From assembly GCA_019322895.1 (NCBI GenBank), contig JAHWHZ010000001.1, forward strand, positions 62,001-126,000: DNA of 64,000 nt. The letters run 5' to 3'. The notes beneath the pieces were generated by a model, which worked only from the letters and a program-made list of their open reading frames with translations, did no database searches and had not been told where the DNA came from. The position numbers and the translations under genes were made by a program. How positions within the stretch are numbered: the stretch's first letter is position 1; each line of letters opens with the position of its first letter. This stretch comes from Candidatus Woesearchaeota archaeon. Lineage in GTDB: Archaea; Nanobdellota; Nanobdellia; Woesearchaeales; ARS49. Shown here one piece after another: positions 17,651-25,134 of the stretch.

Positions 17651-18580
17651 TTAACCGCGTTTTTTCTTGGTTTTCTTGATTTCCTTGTCTAGCTTCAGCT
17701 TGTCCAGCAGTTCCTTGTACCTGTTTCTTATCGTGACTTCTGTTACGCCTGCAACATCTGCTACTTCTCTCTGTGTTCTTTTCTCGCCGTGTATCAATGC
17801 TGAGACATACAATGATGCTGCTGCTATTCCTGTAGGCCCTCTTCCCGATGTCAGTTCTGCCTGCTGTGCTTTTTCAAGTATCTCCACTGCTTTGCTTTGC
17901 GTCTCTGCAGATAGTTTCAAGGAGCTTGCAAACCTCGCGATGTAATCTGCTGGATTGCTTGGCAATATTGTTATTCCTAATTCTCTTGTCACAAACCTGT
18001 ATGTTCTTCCGATTTCTTTTTTCTCTATGCCTGACGCTTCTGACAATTCATCCAATGTCCTCGGAACCTCATGCCTTCTACATGCTGCATACAAAGCTCC
18101 TGAGACAACTGATTCCATGGATCTTCCTCTTACCAGGCCTCTCTGGACTGCCTGCGTGTAGATCATTGCTGCCTCTTCTTCTACCATCTTTGGCAGTTTT
18201 AAGAATGAAGAGACTCTTTTCAGTTCTGCTAATGCTAATTTTAAGTTTCTTTCAATTGCTGTAGAAATCCTGTATTGCCATTTTCTTAATCTGAAGAACT
18301 TGTTCCTGCTTTTGCTTCCAAGCTGGAACAGGTCTGCTTTTCTTCCAACCTCTGTTCCAAGGCCCTGGTCAAATTGCGTGTAGGTCATTGGCGCGCCAGT
18401 TCTTCTTCCTGACTGACTGCCGCTGTCTGACTCAAATTCGCGCCATTCCTTGCCGAATTCAACCATCTTGTCTTCAATTACCAGCCCACAGTCTTTGCAG
18501 ATTATCTCTCCCTTTTCGCGATTCACAAATAGATTTATTCCCCCGCATTCAGGGCAGTTTTTTATATAGTACATTGGCAC
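17651..18580 (-). CDS. tfb: Transcription initiation factor TFB (TFIIB homologue)
   Basis: A 309-residue general transcription factor. The N-terminal zinc ribbon has C9, C12, C28 and C31 (CPECGG and CKDCGL). It is followed by the B-reader/linker (EFGKEWREFESD and TYTQFDQGLGTEVG) that enters the RNA polymerase cleft. Two cyclin folds follow: AAMIYTQAVQRGLVRGRSM through ELGITILPSNPADY, and SLYVSALIHGEKRTQREVA with the DNA-reading helix VTEVTIRNRYKELL, which contacts BRE. It recruits RNA polymerase to TATA-bound TBP. A GGGGGAT site lies just upstream of the ATG, and a TATA-like element GTATATATTT sits near 18645, giving a short leader. Confidence 0.95.
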   Translation of the reverse strand: MPMYYIKNCPECGGINLFVNREKGEIICKDCGLVIEDKMVEFGKEWREFESDSGSQSGRRTGAPMTYTQFDQGLGTEVGRKADLFQLGSKSRNKFFRLRKWQYRISTAIERNLKLALAELKRVSSFLKLPKMVEEEAAMIYTQAVQRGLVRGRSMESVVSGALYAACRRHEVPRTLDELSEASGIEKKEIGRTYRFVTRELGITILPSNPADYIARFASSLKLSAETQSKAVEILEKAQQAELTSGRGPTGIAAASLYVSALIHGEKRTQREVADVAGVTEVTIRNRYKELLDKLKLDKEIKKTKKKRG

Positions 18581-18767
18581 ATCCCCCTAATTAAACAAAT
18601 ATTGTGAGATATTCAAACCCCCATATTTATGTCTAAAAATATATACCTCACCACAATTAAGTTTAAATAAGAAAGGTAGTGGTTATATATAAATGTTGCG
18701 ATAATTTCAGAAGATTTTTAAGCTTTTTGTAACTACTTTTTGCTCTTTTATATAAAATTATAAGTAT

Positions 18768-19070
18768 TTACTGCTTTAAAAGCTTTCTCTTTCGTTCTTC
18801 AAGACTGCGTATTTCAGCTTCTTTTCTGCTTATCAGAGCTTCTTTTTGCTTGATATTCTTAGAAATTTTGGCCTGCAACGCTATTGCTTTAGCTGTAAAT
18901 TTCTTGCCTTCAGAAATATCTTTTTTCTTGCCTCCTTCAACAGCAAATCTGGTTACTTTTCGTTTTCTTTCTTCAAGTTTGATGATATTCTCTCTTATTT
19001 TAAGAATCTCAGTTTGAAGCCCTGCGATTATGCCATTAATCTCTTGCAAGGTAAGTTCTTCTTCAGCCAT
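18768..19070 (-). CDS. Coiled-coil protein
   Basis: A 100-residue protein composed almost wholly of charged heptads (INGIIAGLQTEILKIRENII, then EERKRKVTRFAVEGGKKKDI), consistent with a two-helix coiled coil around a Gly-Gly turn. No catalytic or binding motif is visible. A TATA box (TTTAAATA) centred near 19096 lies 26 bases before the ATG, so the transcript is leaderless. It stands alone between TFB and the endonuclease/tRNA-Ser locus. Function unknown. Confidence 0.6.
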   Translation of the reverse strand: MAEEELTLQEINGIIAGLQTEILKIRENIIKLEERKRKVTRFAVEGGKKKDISEGKKFTAKAIALQAKISKNIKQKEALISRKEAEIRSLEERKRKLLKQ

Positions 19071-19162
19071 ATGCTTTTCAATTGAAAGCAGTTATTTAAA
19101 GTTTTCTGTGCACTGGACAGGTCCGCGCAGGATTTATAAAGTCAAAAAATACCAAAGTATAC

Positions 19163-19780
19163 ATGCAATACAATACACTAACAAAACCCGAAAAAACAGC
19201 ACTATTAATCGGAATGTTTGCGGGCGATGGATGTCTACCAATCAAACATAATGGAGAAGGTTATAGAAACTACCAGATTGCATTCTATAATACTAATAAA
19301 AAATATGTTACTTTATTTCACAATTTATTCTCTCAATTATTTCAAATTGAGGGCAAAATTTTTTGCAGAAAAAGAGCTAATAAAAAGCCATTGTGGCGTT
19401 TCGAGAAATATAGTAAAAAGTTGGCAGTAAAATTTAATCAAGAATTTGAAATTCCTTTTGGAAAAAAAGCTTTGTCTGTATTTGTCCCTTCTTTTATCAA
19501 AAATGCAGATTTATCTGCCAGAAAACATTTCTTGCTTGGTTTATTGATTACAGACGGGGGCATTAGAAAAAATGGAACAATTATTTTTCATGCCGCCAGT
19601 AAAAAACTTATCGACGATATCGGAAAATTAATGTTTGATATTTGGGAAATTAAGAAGCAAACAAAAAAATATAGGCAGGGAAAATCTCGTTCTTATCAGA
19701 TAAGTTTAAATATAACTGAAAGCAGAAAGGTACTTACAGACATGCCACCGTCGCATAACCTGGTATTGCGCGGATCTTAA
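19163..19780 (+). CDS. LAGLIDADG homing endonuclease overlapping tRNA-Ser
   Basis: A 205-residue protein with two LAGLIDADG-type motifs, LLIGMFAGDGCL (about 14-25) and FLLGLLITDGGI (about 124-135), each ending in the catalytic acidic residue. This is a monomeric two-motif endonuclease that would cut a long asymmetric site. A TATA box (TTTATAAAG, centre about 19137) is 26 bases before the ATG, so it has its own leaderless promoter. The last 12 codons (from about 19744) read through the 5' half of tRNA-Ser, and the TAA stop (19778-19780) lies inside the first tRNA intron. The coding end and the tRNA 5' exon therefore share sequence. It sits upstream of the tRNA rather than within a tRNA intron, which is unusual. 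Confidence 0.85.
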   Translation: MQYNTLTKPEKTALLIGMFAGDGCLPIKHNGEGYRNYQIAFYNTNKKYVTLFHNLFSQLFQIEGKIFCRKRANKKPLWRFEKYSKKLAVKFNQEFEIPFGKKALSVFVPSFIKNADLSARKHFLLGLLITDGGIRKNGTIIFHAASKKLIDDIGKLMFDIWEIKKQTKKYRQGKSRSYQISLNITESRKVLTDMPPSHNLVLRGS

Positions 19781-19882
19781 TCCCTCGGGGGTTAGGAGCG
19801 TAAGCCTTGAGTGATTCTTCACAAAGGATTCAGGTTAGCCCGTTCCCTTCGGGGTATCCCGGTTCAAATCCGGGCGGTGGCG
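19744..19882 (+). tRNA. tRNA-Ser(UGA) with two introns
   Basis: Acceptor stem GCCACCG/CGGTGGC with discriminator G (19882), D loop AACCTGGTA, and T arm CCCGG-TTCAAAT-CCGGG. Removing two introns gives anticodon stem CGGGC/GCCCG and loop CTTGAGA with anticodon TGA. Intron 1 is 19774-19803 (30 bases, between positions 29 and 30); its inner hairpin is CTTAATCCC-TCG-GGGGTTAGG and its central helix is GCGC/GCGT. Intron 2 is 19812-19836 (25 bases, canonical 37/38) with helix CTTG/CAGG, two 3-base bulges and hairpin GATTCTT/AAGGATT. The mature length is 84 with a class II variable arm. G73 and the anticodon agree on serine. A TATA-like TTTAAATATA lies at 19705-19714 inside the endonuclease gene. Confidence 0.9.
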
Positions 19883-19883
19883 T
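19872..19883 (+). repeat. attL of element 1 (tRNA-Ser 3' end)
   Basis: GGGCGGTGGCGT, covering the last T-stem bases, the 3' acceptor strand and the discriminator of tRNA-Ser. It is identical to 33267-33278 and marks the probable strand-exchange region of the adjacent recombinase. Confidence 0.7.
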
Positions 19884-19944
19884 TTAACTTTTTGGGACAA
19901 GAAATAGGCAATATTTATATAGTAGTTTGTCTTTTATAGACGGT

Positions 19945-21174
19945 ATGAAAAGAAAAATTGACATTCATGAGTATGATAAAAAATTAAAAGTTGCGATTTC
20001 TAATTTGGAAAAATCTAAGATTAGTAAAATAAATAAAAGTGAAATTAAGAAGTATGCTGATTTTTTGTTTATGGATAATATTGGCAAGGCGAGAATTCTG
20101 AAATATGTTTCTACTTTGAAAATAGTTGCCAAGGCAATTGATAAGGATTTTAAGAAAATAACAGAAGAGGATTTGAAAAGGTTCTTGATTAAGATTCATA
20201 ATAATCCTAATTTAAGTGTTTGGACTAAGGTTGATTATAATGTTTCTGTTAAGAAATTCTATAAGTGGCTTGAAGGGGATATCAAAAATAATGTTTGTCC
20301 TAAAAAAGTTAGTTGGATCAAGACAAGTATTAAGAAAAAAGACAAGCCAAAAGTTAAGAAAAGTGAATTGTTAAGAGAGGAAGATATTCAGTTGCTTTTG
20401 AAAAACGCGGATAATCCTAGAGATAAGGCTTTGATTTCTTTAGTTTGGGATACTGGTGCAAGGATTGGTGAGATTGGCGGAATGACTATTAAGCATGTTA
20501 GTTTTGAAGATAATGCTACTTATGTTGATTTGGTTGGCAAGACAGGAAGCAGGACTTGTTTGGCTATTGAATCTACTCCTTATTTAGTTCGTTGGCTTGA
20601 GGCTCATCCTGACAGGGAAAATTCCAGTAGTCCTTTATGGTTGGATAGGAGTAATAAGTCTATGACTTATGCTGCTTTGGCTAAGGTTATTCGCAGGGCT
20701 TTTGAAAAGTCTAAGTTAAAGAAAAGGTTTAATCCTCATTTGTTTAGGCATTCTCGTGCTACTTGGTGTGCTGAGAATGGTTGGAGCAGTTATGAGATGT
20801 GCAAGCATTTTGGCTGGGAATTAGACAGTGGTATGCCTGCGGTTTATATTAGCATGGTTGATAAGGATGTTCATAATAAGATGAAAGAGGCTTATGGATT
20901 AGATACAGAAAGAAAGCAGAAGATTGAAGAGAGGAAATTGCAGAAATGTCCTCGTTGTGAGGTTACTAATCCTAACAAAAGTAAATTCTGTTATAAATGT
21001 GGCATGGCTTTGGATACTAAGACTGCTTTGGATGTTGAGAATAAGAGAAAACTTGCTGATGATTTGATGCTTAAATTGTTAAGACAGCCTGAACTTAAAG
21101 AGGTTTTGGTTAAAAGATTAAAAGAACAGCAGTTGGATAAGCAGGTTAAGAAGATTATTGGTGGTAATGAATGA
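19945..21174 (+). CDS. Tyrosine recombinase (integrase) with C-terminal zinc ribbon, element 1
   Basis: A 409-residue integrase. Catalytic residues of the tyrosine recombinase family are visible: Arg in TGARIGEI (R173), Lys in VGKTGSR, H265 and R268 in HLFRHSRAT, Trp in FGWELD replacing the second His, and Y301 in AVYIS. The N-terminal 120 residues form the SAM-like core-binding domain. A four-Cys ribbon (KCPRCE...FCYKCG) and a helical tail follow the catalytic domain. It should catalyse integration and excision at the flanking tRNA-Ser. A TTG frame start exists at 19927, but the TATA box (TTTATATA, centre about 19917) is 28 bases before ATG 19945. Its stop overlaps the next ATG. Confidence 0.9.
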   Translation: MKRKIDIHEYDKKLKVAISNLEKSKISKINKSEIKKYADFLFMDNIGKARILKYVSTLKIVAKAIDKDFKKITEEDLKRFLIKIHNNPNLSVWTKVDYNVSVKKFYKWLEGDIKNNVCPKKVSWIKTSIKKKDKPKVKKSELLREEDIQLLLKNADNPRDKALISLVWDTGARIGEIGGMTIKHVSFEDNATYVDLVGKTGSRTCLAIESTPYLVRWLEAHPDRENSSSPLWLDRSNKSMTYAALAKVIRRAFEKSKLKKRFNPHLFRHSRATWCAENGWSSYEMCKHFGWELDSGMPAVYISMVDKDVHNKMKEAYGLDTERKQKIEERKLQKCPRCEVTNPNKSKFCYKCGMALDTKTALDVENKRKLADDLMLKLLRQPELKEVLVKRLKEQQLDKQVKKIIGGNE

Positions 21175-21299
21175 ATTATTGTCCGAATTGCGGTCATTGT
21201 TTGAAAGAAAAAGAAGTTATTGAAGATAGTAATGAGTTGATGCAGGAACTGATTAAAGACCCAGAGTTGAAAAAGCTCATTCTTGAGAAATTATTATAA
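21171..21299 (+). CDS. Mini zinc-ribbon protein, relic or partner of the integrase tail
   Basis: A 42-residue protein, MNYCPNCGHCLKEKEVIEDS, starting inside the integrase stop codon (ATGA). It carries CPNCGHC followed by a helix LMQELIKDPELKKLILEKLL. The integrase itself ends with a four-Cys ribbon and a very similar helix (LMLKLLRQPELKEVLVKRL), so the small protein looks like a duplicated copy of the integrase C-terminal module. It may bind DNA or oligomerise with the integrase through the shared helix. Too short for standard gene finders. Confidence 0.6.
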   Translation: MNYCPNCGHCLKEKEVIEDSNELMQELIKDPELKKLILEKLL

Positions 21300-21317
21300 T
21301 TATATATTGTATTCATG

Positions 21318-21361
21318 GCGCGCCGCCCCAAGCAAAAACGCAGTTTTTTGGGGCGGCGCGC
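21318..21361. repeat. GC-rich perfect inverted repeat (hairpin)
   Basis: Two perfect 13-base arms, GCGCGCCGCCCCA (21318-21330) and its complement (21349-21361). Inside them a second stem AAAAAC/GTTTTT closes a GCA loop, with a 3-base bulge between. The result is a 19-bp hairpin in otherwise AT-rich DNA, located between the convergent integrase and TrmB-like genes. It could act as a transcription barrier, a replication hairpin or a binding site. No oligo-T tail follows outside the stem. Confidence 0.75.
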
Positions 21362-21381
21362 AGTTTGGATAGAAAATTTAG

Positions 21382-21406
21382 AAGTATGTGTGGGTGATGG
21401 AGAAAT
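21382..21406. repeat. Partial copy of the element-1 dispersed repeat
   Basis: Contains AAGTAT and GGGTGATGGAGAAAT, identical blocks to the start of the repeat at 22855. It lies just beyond the 3' end of the minus-strand TrmB-like gene, the same relative place as the two longer copies. Confidence 0.6.
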
Positions 21407-21409
21407 AAA

Positions 21410-22150
21410 TTATTTTGCTGTTTTCCATAATTGGAGAAAGAATTTTCTGAATTGCTCTGAGCTTTCTTCGCTTTGGATTTTTATTGCTGTAGGGGTTTCT
21501 CCCCAAGTGACCATCACTATGTTATCTCTGAAGATGGTAAGTCCTTGAGGAAAATTAAAGTCTGTGAATCTGAGTTTTGTTTCTTGAAATTCTTTTTTAG
21601 TATAGCTCTGCTCAAATAACTGTCTTGTTTTTGAGTTTCCCAAAAGCCGAATATCTAATTTTTTCTCTTTTCTTTTTTTAATGAAGTTCTTATAGAATAC
21701 GCGTATTATTGCATTTTTGTGTTCTTCTCCACGAACGGTGAATGCCAGATATAATTCTTTTGGCTTGGCATCTACAATCAGGTTTCTTAATAGATTAAAT
21801 ACTGCTTTAGTGCCTTCGAACATCTCAACTGATTGCTTTTTCTTGGCGAATTTCTGCTTTTCTAAGAGTTCAGGAATCGCTTCAGAAATTCTTTCTCTTT
21901 TTTCGTCTAAGAAAGTTAATATTGATTTAGGGTCTGCGGCCTGATAATGCCTTTTATTCTCAATTTTCACATAAGAAACTAGGCCTTTATCCTGAAGCCT
22001 ATTAAGAATTTCATATATTTTGGAGCTGGGGATTTTTGTCTTTTCCAGGATTGCACCTATTGATGTTGAGCCAAGTTCTAGCAAAGCCAAGTACACTTTA
22101 ATTTCTCGTTTGGTTAATCCTATGCTTTCAAATGCTTCTATGTCTATCAT
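21410..22150 (-). CDS. TrmB-family transcriptional regulator, element 1
   Basis: A 246-residue regulator. The N-terminal winged helix (IDIEAFESIGLTKREIKVYL, then PSSKIYEILNRLQDKGLVSY) is the TrmB-type HTH. A coiled-coil linker (FLDEKRERISEAIPELL) and a C-terminal effector-like domain follow (ELYLAFTVRGEEHKNAIIRV and LTIFRDNIVMVTWGETPTAI). Family members often bind sugars; here the ligand is unknown. A TATA box (TTTATAAAG, centre about 22174) is 24 bases before the ATG, so the mRNA is leaderless. It is divergent from the gene at 22242, which it may regulate. A second TrmB-like regulator occurs at 51657. Confidence 0.85.
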   Translation of the reverse strand: MIDIEAFESIGLTKREIKVYLALLELGSTSIGAILEKTKIPSSKIYEILNRLQDKGLVSYVKIENKRHYQAADPKSILTFLDEKRERISEAIPELLEKQKFAKKKQSVEMFEGTKAVFNLLRNLIVDAKPKELYLAFTVRGEEHKNAIIRVFYKNFIKKRKEKKLDIRLLGNSKTRQLFEQSYTKKEFQETKLRFTDFNFPQGLTIFRDNIVMVTWGETPTAIKIQSEESSEQFRKFFLQLWKTAK

Positions 22151-22241
22151 ATTAATAACTTATATTGTTTACTTTATAAAGCTTTTGTTTTATACTCCCT
22201 TTAGGGGTAGATAAAATATAAAAAGAACTGACGTTACTACT

Positions 22242-22805
22242 ATGTTGGAACTAATAATTACAAAACAAATGAGGCATAAAAAAATGACAGAACAGAATAA
22301 CAGAGAAAAACAGATTGAAGGTATGTATTTAAGCGACGCTTTAAAAAAATATCCTAAAACAATGGAAATAGCCGATGTACTTGAATCCATACGAGAGTTA
22401 ATAATTTGTGACGTCCCTTATGGAAAGAGAGCTCACTATAATTTTTACATTCGCCAAGTAGCACCATTTGAAACAGAAAATTTTAAAGGTGTTGTCTACA
22501 AAGCAGAAAATAACGGATGGAGTATGGCTGGAACCCCCCATCAGAATTATCAACTTAGTACAATGTATTTTAAAAAAGGAGAAAGGAAACTAACAGAACT
22601 CCCACCACTAGAATATCTCGCCCTGACCGAGGAGAAATTGAAATATGCTGAGTTAGGTGAACATTCCCTTCACATAAAAGTTCTACCTCAAGACAACTTA
22701 GAAATAAAATTAATTGGTGTGAAATCAGATCATAATGATAAACCACCTTATAATAGAACATTTTTAGCAGATCTAAAAAAAGAAGAACTGGTTAAACGAG
22801 ACTGA
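22242..22805 (+). CDS. Hypothetical protein, element 1
   Basis: A 187-residue soluble protein with no family I recognise. Notable segments are GMYLSDALKKYPKTMEIADV, RAHYNFYIRQVAPF and GVVYKAENNGWSMAG; mixed alpha/beta, no signal peptide or membrane helix. A TATA box (TAAAATATAAAA, centre about 22217) is 25 bases before ATG 22242, so I kept the first ATG although in-frame ATGs at 22269 and 22284 exist. It is divergent from the TrmB-like regulator. Confidence 0.55.
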   Translation: MLELIITKQMRHKKMTEQNNREKQIEGMYLSDALKKYPKTMEIADVLESIRELIICDVPYGKRAHYNFYIRQVAPFETENFKGVVYKAENNGWSMAGTPHQNYQLSTMYFKKGERKLTELPPLEYLALTEEKLKYAELGEHSLHIKVLPQDNLEIKLIGVKSDHNDKPPYNRTFLADLKKEELVKRD

Positions 22806-22854
22806 TTGTAGATTTGGAATAATTTCCATCTCCAAATATCTATTTCCTCATGTT

Positions 22855-23015
22855 AAGTATATTTGGGTGATGGAGAAATCCCACCAATCCAAGCCTGTTT
22901 TGGCCTTCTTTACTCCACTCCCCTAAATCGAGGTATATGGTTTATTCTGCAGGAATTCTGGTATTTGAAGCAGTGGAGAAAATTGACTTTAGAGGTCTTT
23001 TTGGTGGCAATTAAA
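22855..23015. repeat. Dispersed non-coding repeat, copy B
   Basis: About 150 bases that share ordered blocks with copy C at 23618-23772: GGAGAAAT, AAGC(C/T)TGTTT(T/A)GGCC, a CACTCC-type pyrimidine block, and ACTTTAGAGG with TTTTTGGTGG near the end. It lies in the 3' flank of the minus-strand gene at 23018. The blocks at its two ends (GGGTGATGGAG and CTCCACTCCC) are partly complementary, so an RNA hairpin is possible. Confidence 0.6.
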
Positions 23016-23017
23016 AA

Positions 23018-23560
23018 TTATTTCTCTTTTAATTCATCTATTCCTTTTATGTATCCTAATACTGTGGGCATGATTTCGGATATGATTTTCCAGCTTTTGG
23101 ATGATTTTGCTCTTATTTGTGCGAATCTTAATTGTTCTTTTACTGCAATGGATTCATCGCAGTTTTCATTTTTTAAATAATGATAGGCATGTCCTATTAA
23201 TTCATGATCCATGCCGCTTTGGTTATAAATTTCATAGAATTCTTCGGGTGTGATTTTTGCATAGGCAGTCATTACTTTATCAATGATATTCTCAGGCATA
23301 CCTAATGAACTAAGCCCAACTCTTACTATTTCCGGAGAATCTGATGCAATATTTTCCCTATATACTTCAATTAATACTTTTCCTGTAGAATAATGTGTAA
23401 ATCCATACCATCCTCCAATATCACTTGGAGATGCTCTTCTGGGAATTACATCAAGATAAACTTTATCTAGGTTTAACACAGAAGTATCCAACCCTAGCTT
23501 ATCAGCAAGCAAGACAGCATTCTTTTTCCAGCGTTGTAAATCTCTTATTGTAATAAGCAT
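23018..23560 (-). CDS. Putative HExxH metalloprotease-like protein, element 1
   Basis: A 180-residue protein. The only recognisable signature is GMDHELIGHAYHYLK (H119, E120, H123), the HExxH zinc site of zincin metalloproteases, with acidic residues D135/E136 downstream that could be the third ligand in gluzincins. The rest matches no family I know. No signal peptide, so it would act in the cytoplasm. It lies between two copies of the dispersed repeat. A role as an element-borne protease is inference from the motif alone. Confidence 0.5.
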   Translation of the reverse strand: MLITIRDLQRWKKNAVLLADKLGLDTSVLNLDKVYLDVIPRRASPSDIGGWYGFTHYSTGKVLIEVYRENIASDSPEIVRVGLSSLGMPENIIDKVMTAYAKITPEEFYEIYNQSGMDHELIGHAYHYLKNENCDESIAVKEQLRFAQIRAKSSKSWKIISEIMPTVLGYIKGIDELKEK

Positions 23561-23617
23561 ATTATCTAATAAAAGACAAGTCTTATTTTAAAGATTTTTC
23601 TATTTTTTAATAGTTTA

Positions 23618-23772
23618 GGGGGTGGAGAAATTTCATCAAAAGGAGCTTGTTTAGGCCTTTTTCACTCCCCCCCTCAAAATGGCAATAAACGCCTTAATAC
23701 TCTTGAAATCAGGGCTTAGAAGAGTTGAGGGCCTCCTACTTTAGAGGGGTTTTTGGTGGGAATCAGAATTGC
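23618..23772. repeat. Dispersed non-coding repeat, copy C
   Basis: Homologous to copy B (22855-23015) block by block, including GGTGGAGAAAT, AGCTTGTTTAGGCC, CACTCCCCCC and TACTTTAGAGG with TTTTTGGTGG. It lies 3' of the minus-strand AbrB-PhoU gene at 23776. G-rich and C-rich ends could pair as a stem. Confidence 0.6.
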
Positions 23773-23775
23773 TAA

Positions 23776-24723
23776 TTACTTCTCTTCTTCTCTCACAATC
23801 ATAATAGAAAAAAGCGATCCTAAGCAAGATTTAATTCTTCTTATGATACTACACAAATGATGTAAAATACAATCATCTTTATCGTTTGCTTCTAATGAAG
23901 AATATAGTTCTTTTGTTTTCTCTTGAATTTCGCTATGTAATTTGGAGCAATCTTCAATTTTTAATGCTTTTTCTGTTTCTTGTTTCAAGAATAAATTTTT
24001 GAAATTAGTAAAGGAATCGTTTGTTTCTTTGAATAGTTTAAGAGTTTTTTTATCAATTTTTTTCTGTTTTAAGTAATATTTACAAATACTATAATACTCA
24101 TCACCTATATTTTCTAGTTCTTTAATGATATAAAAAAGAAAAGGAATTTGGTCTATATCTTCATAACCGACTTTAGTTAGTATTCTTTCACAAAAGTTTG
24201 CATTTCTATTTATTATGCTTTCTTTGGTCATCGCCATTTTGATTTCATTGATATTTTTGGTTTTTATACTCTCAAGACTATCTTTTGAAAATTCCGATAA
24301 ACTAAAAAGCAACTTTTTTAGAATACTTTTAAATTGTGATTGATCTATCATGGAAATAGATTCTAAAACACAGAAGTTTTTCTTATTTTCCGTAATATCT
24401 AATCCGTTTAAATCTGATCCAACAACTTTATCAATTGCATTATAAATCTCTGCATTATTATATGCGAATTCTATATGGTCATAGCCCGCGCGGTATAATG
24501 CTGCAGTATAGTGCATTATTGTAGGGCAAGAAATCTTATCAGAAACAGTGATTGTTTTAGATAGAATCTCTTTTCTTCCTCTGCCCCCAACGATTAGATA
24601 ATGGCCTTCTTCAACTATTTGTATTTCGTCTCCTTTATGAAGTTTATTTTTGTTAATCCACTTTATTGGAAGTGTTATTGTTAATGAGGAGCTTCCGTGT
24701 TGTACAATTTTTCTTGTTGCCAT
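23776..24723 (-). CDS. AbrB-PhoU family regulator, element 1
   Basis: A 315-residue protein. Residues 1-50 are a SpoVT-AbrB DNA-binding swapped-hairpin domain (RKIVQHGSSSLTITLPIKWI, KGDEIQIVEEG). The remainder is all-helical with PhoU-like repeats. This pairing is common in archaea, where it is thought to sense phosphate or metal status. A chromosomal paralogue is at 43341. The promoter TATA (GTTTTATAGTA) lies near 24806-24816, leaving an 80-base leader with a CTAAAC-TCTG-GTTTAG stem-loop, unlike the leaderless neighbours, so the leader may be regulatory. Confidence 0.75.
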   Translation of the reverse strand: MATRKIVQHGSSSLTITLPIKWINKNKLHKGDEIQIVEEGHYLIVGGRGRKEILSKTITVSDKISCPTIMHYTAALYRAGYDHIEFAYNNAEIYNAIDKVVGSDLNGLDITENKKNFCVLESISMIDQSQFKSILKKLLFSLSEFSKDSLESIKTKNINEIKMAMTKESIINRNANFCERILTKVGYEDIDQIPFLFYIIKELENIGDEYYSICKYYLKQKKIDKKTLKLFKETNDSFTNFKNLFLKQETEKALKIEDCSKLHSEIQEKTKELYSSLEANDKDDCILHHLCSIIRRIKSCLGSLFSIMIVREEEK

Positions 24724-24978
24724 AAAAATAAGGAGAGGTTGTTTTGGTGAAACAAATGAACAAACTAAACCAGAGTTTAGAGGTCATTCCCTCTCCCTTA
24801 GTACTATAAAACGCACGCATATATAAATGTTTCTATCCAATAAACAAATAAATATAAAATACACATTTTCTAAAAGTTATGCATAATAAACTGCAAAAAT
24901 ACATATATTCATTGTACTTTATATTATTTAACAAGAACTGAAGGGACACAAGCTTCCTTGGTTCGGAGGTGATAAAAA

Positions 24979-25092
24979 ATGAAAAAAGCACAAAAACAAA
25001 AAATGAGATGGGGTATGAAATCTTCGGTAATAGATGGATACATATTCGATCGATTTGGAGTTAGTTTTAGACAAATGGGGGCAATAGCCTAA
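24979..25092 (+). CDS. Small basic protein upstream of the ATPase, element 1
   Basis: A 37-residue protein, MKKAQKQKMRWGMKSSVIDG, with a strong GGAGGTGAT ribosome-binding site (24965-24973) and a TATA box (CTTTATATTA, near 24922). It is lysine-rich at the N-terminus and ends FGVSFRQMGAIA. It lies 42 bases before the HerA-like ATPase gene, which has its own AGGAGG site, so both are probably read from one promoter. Function unknown: it may be a short DNA-binding peptide or simply a leader. Confidence 0.5.
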   Translation: MKKAQKQKMRWGMKSSVIDGYIFDRFGVSFRQMGAIA

Positions 25093-25134
25093 AAAGGGTA
25101 GCGTACTACATTACGCTAGGAGGAAATAAAAAAA

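Noticed and set aside
19771..19797. Reading tRNA-Ser as tRNA-Leu with anticodon TAA or TAG
   Set aside because: Neither gives an anticodon stem with the 3' half, and the discriminator is G, typical of serine. The two-intron fold gives perfect pairing.
21315..21548. Frame starting MARRPKQKRSFLGRRAV
   Set aside because: It runs through the GC-rich hairpin and into the antisense of the TrmB-like gene; the nearest TATA box is only about 12 bases from its ATG.
22863..23180. 105-codon frame across repeat copy B
   Set aside because: It crosses a non-coding repeat and the antisense of the metalloprotease-like gene, and copy C does not keep the frame open.
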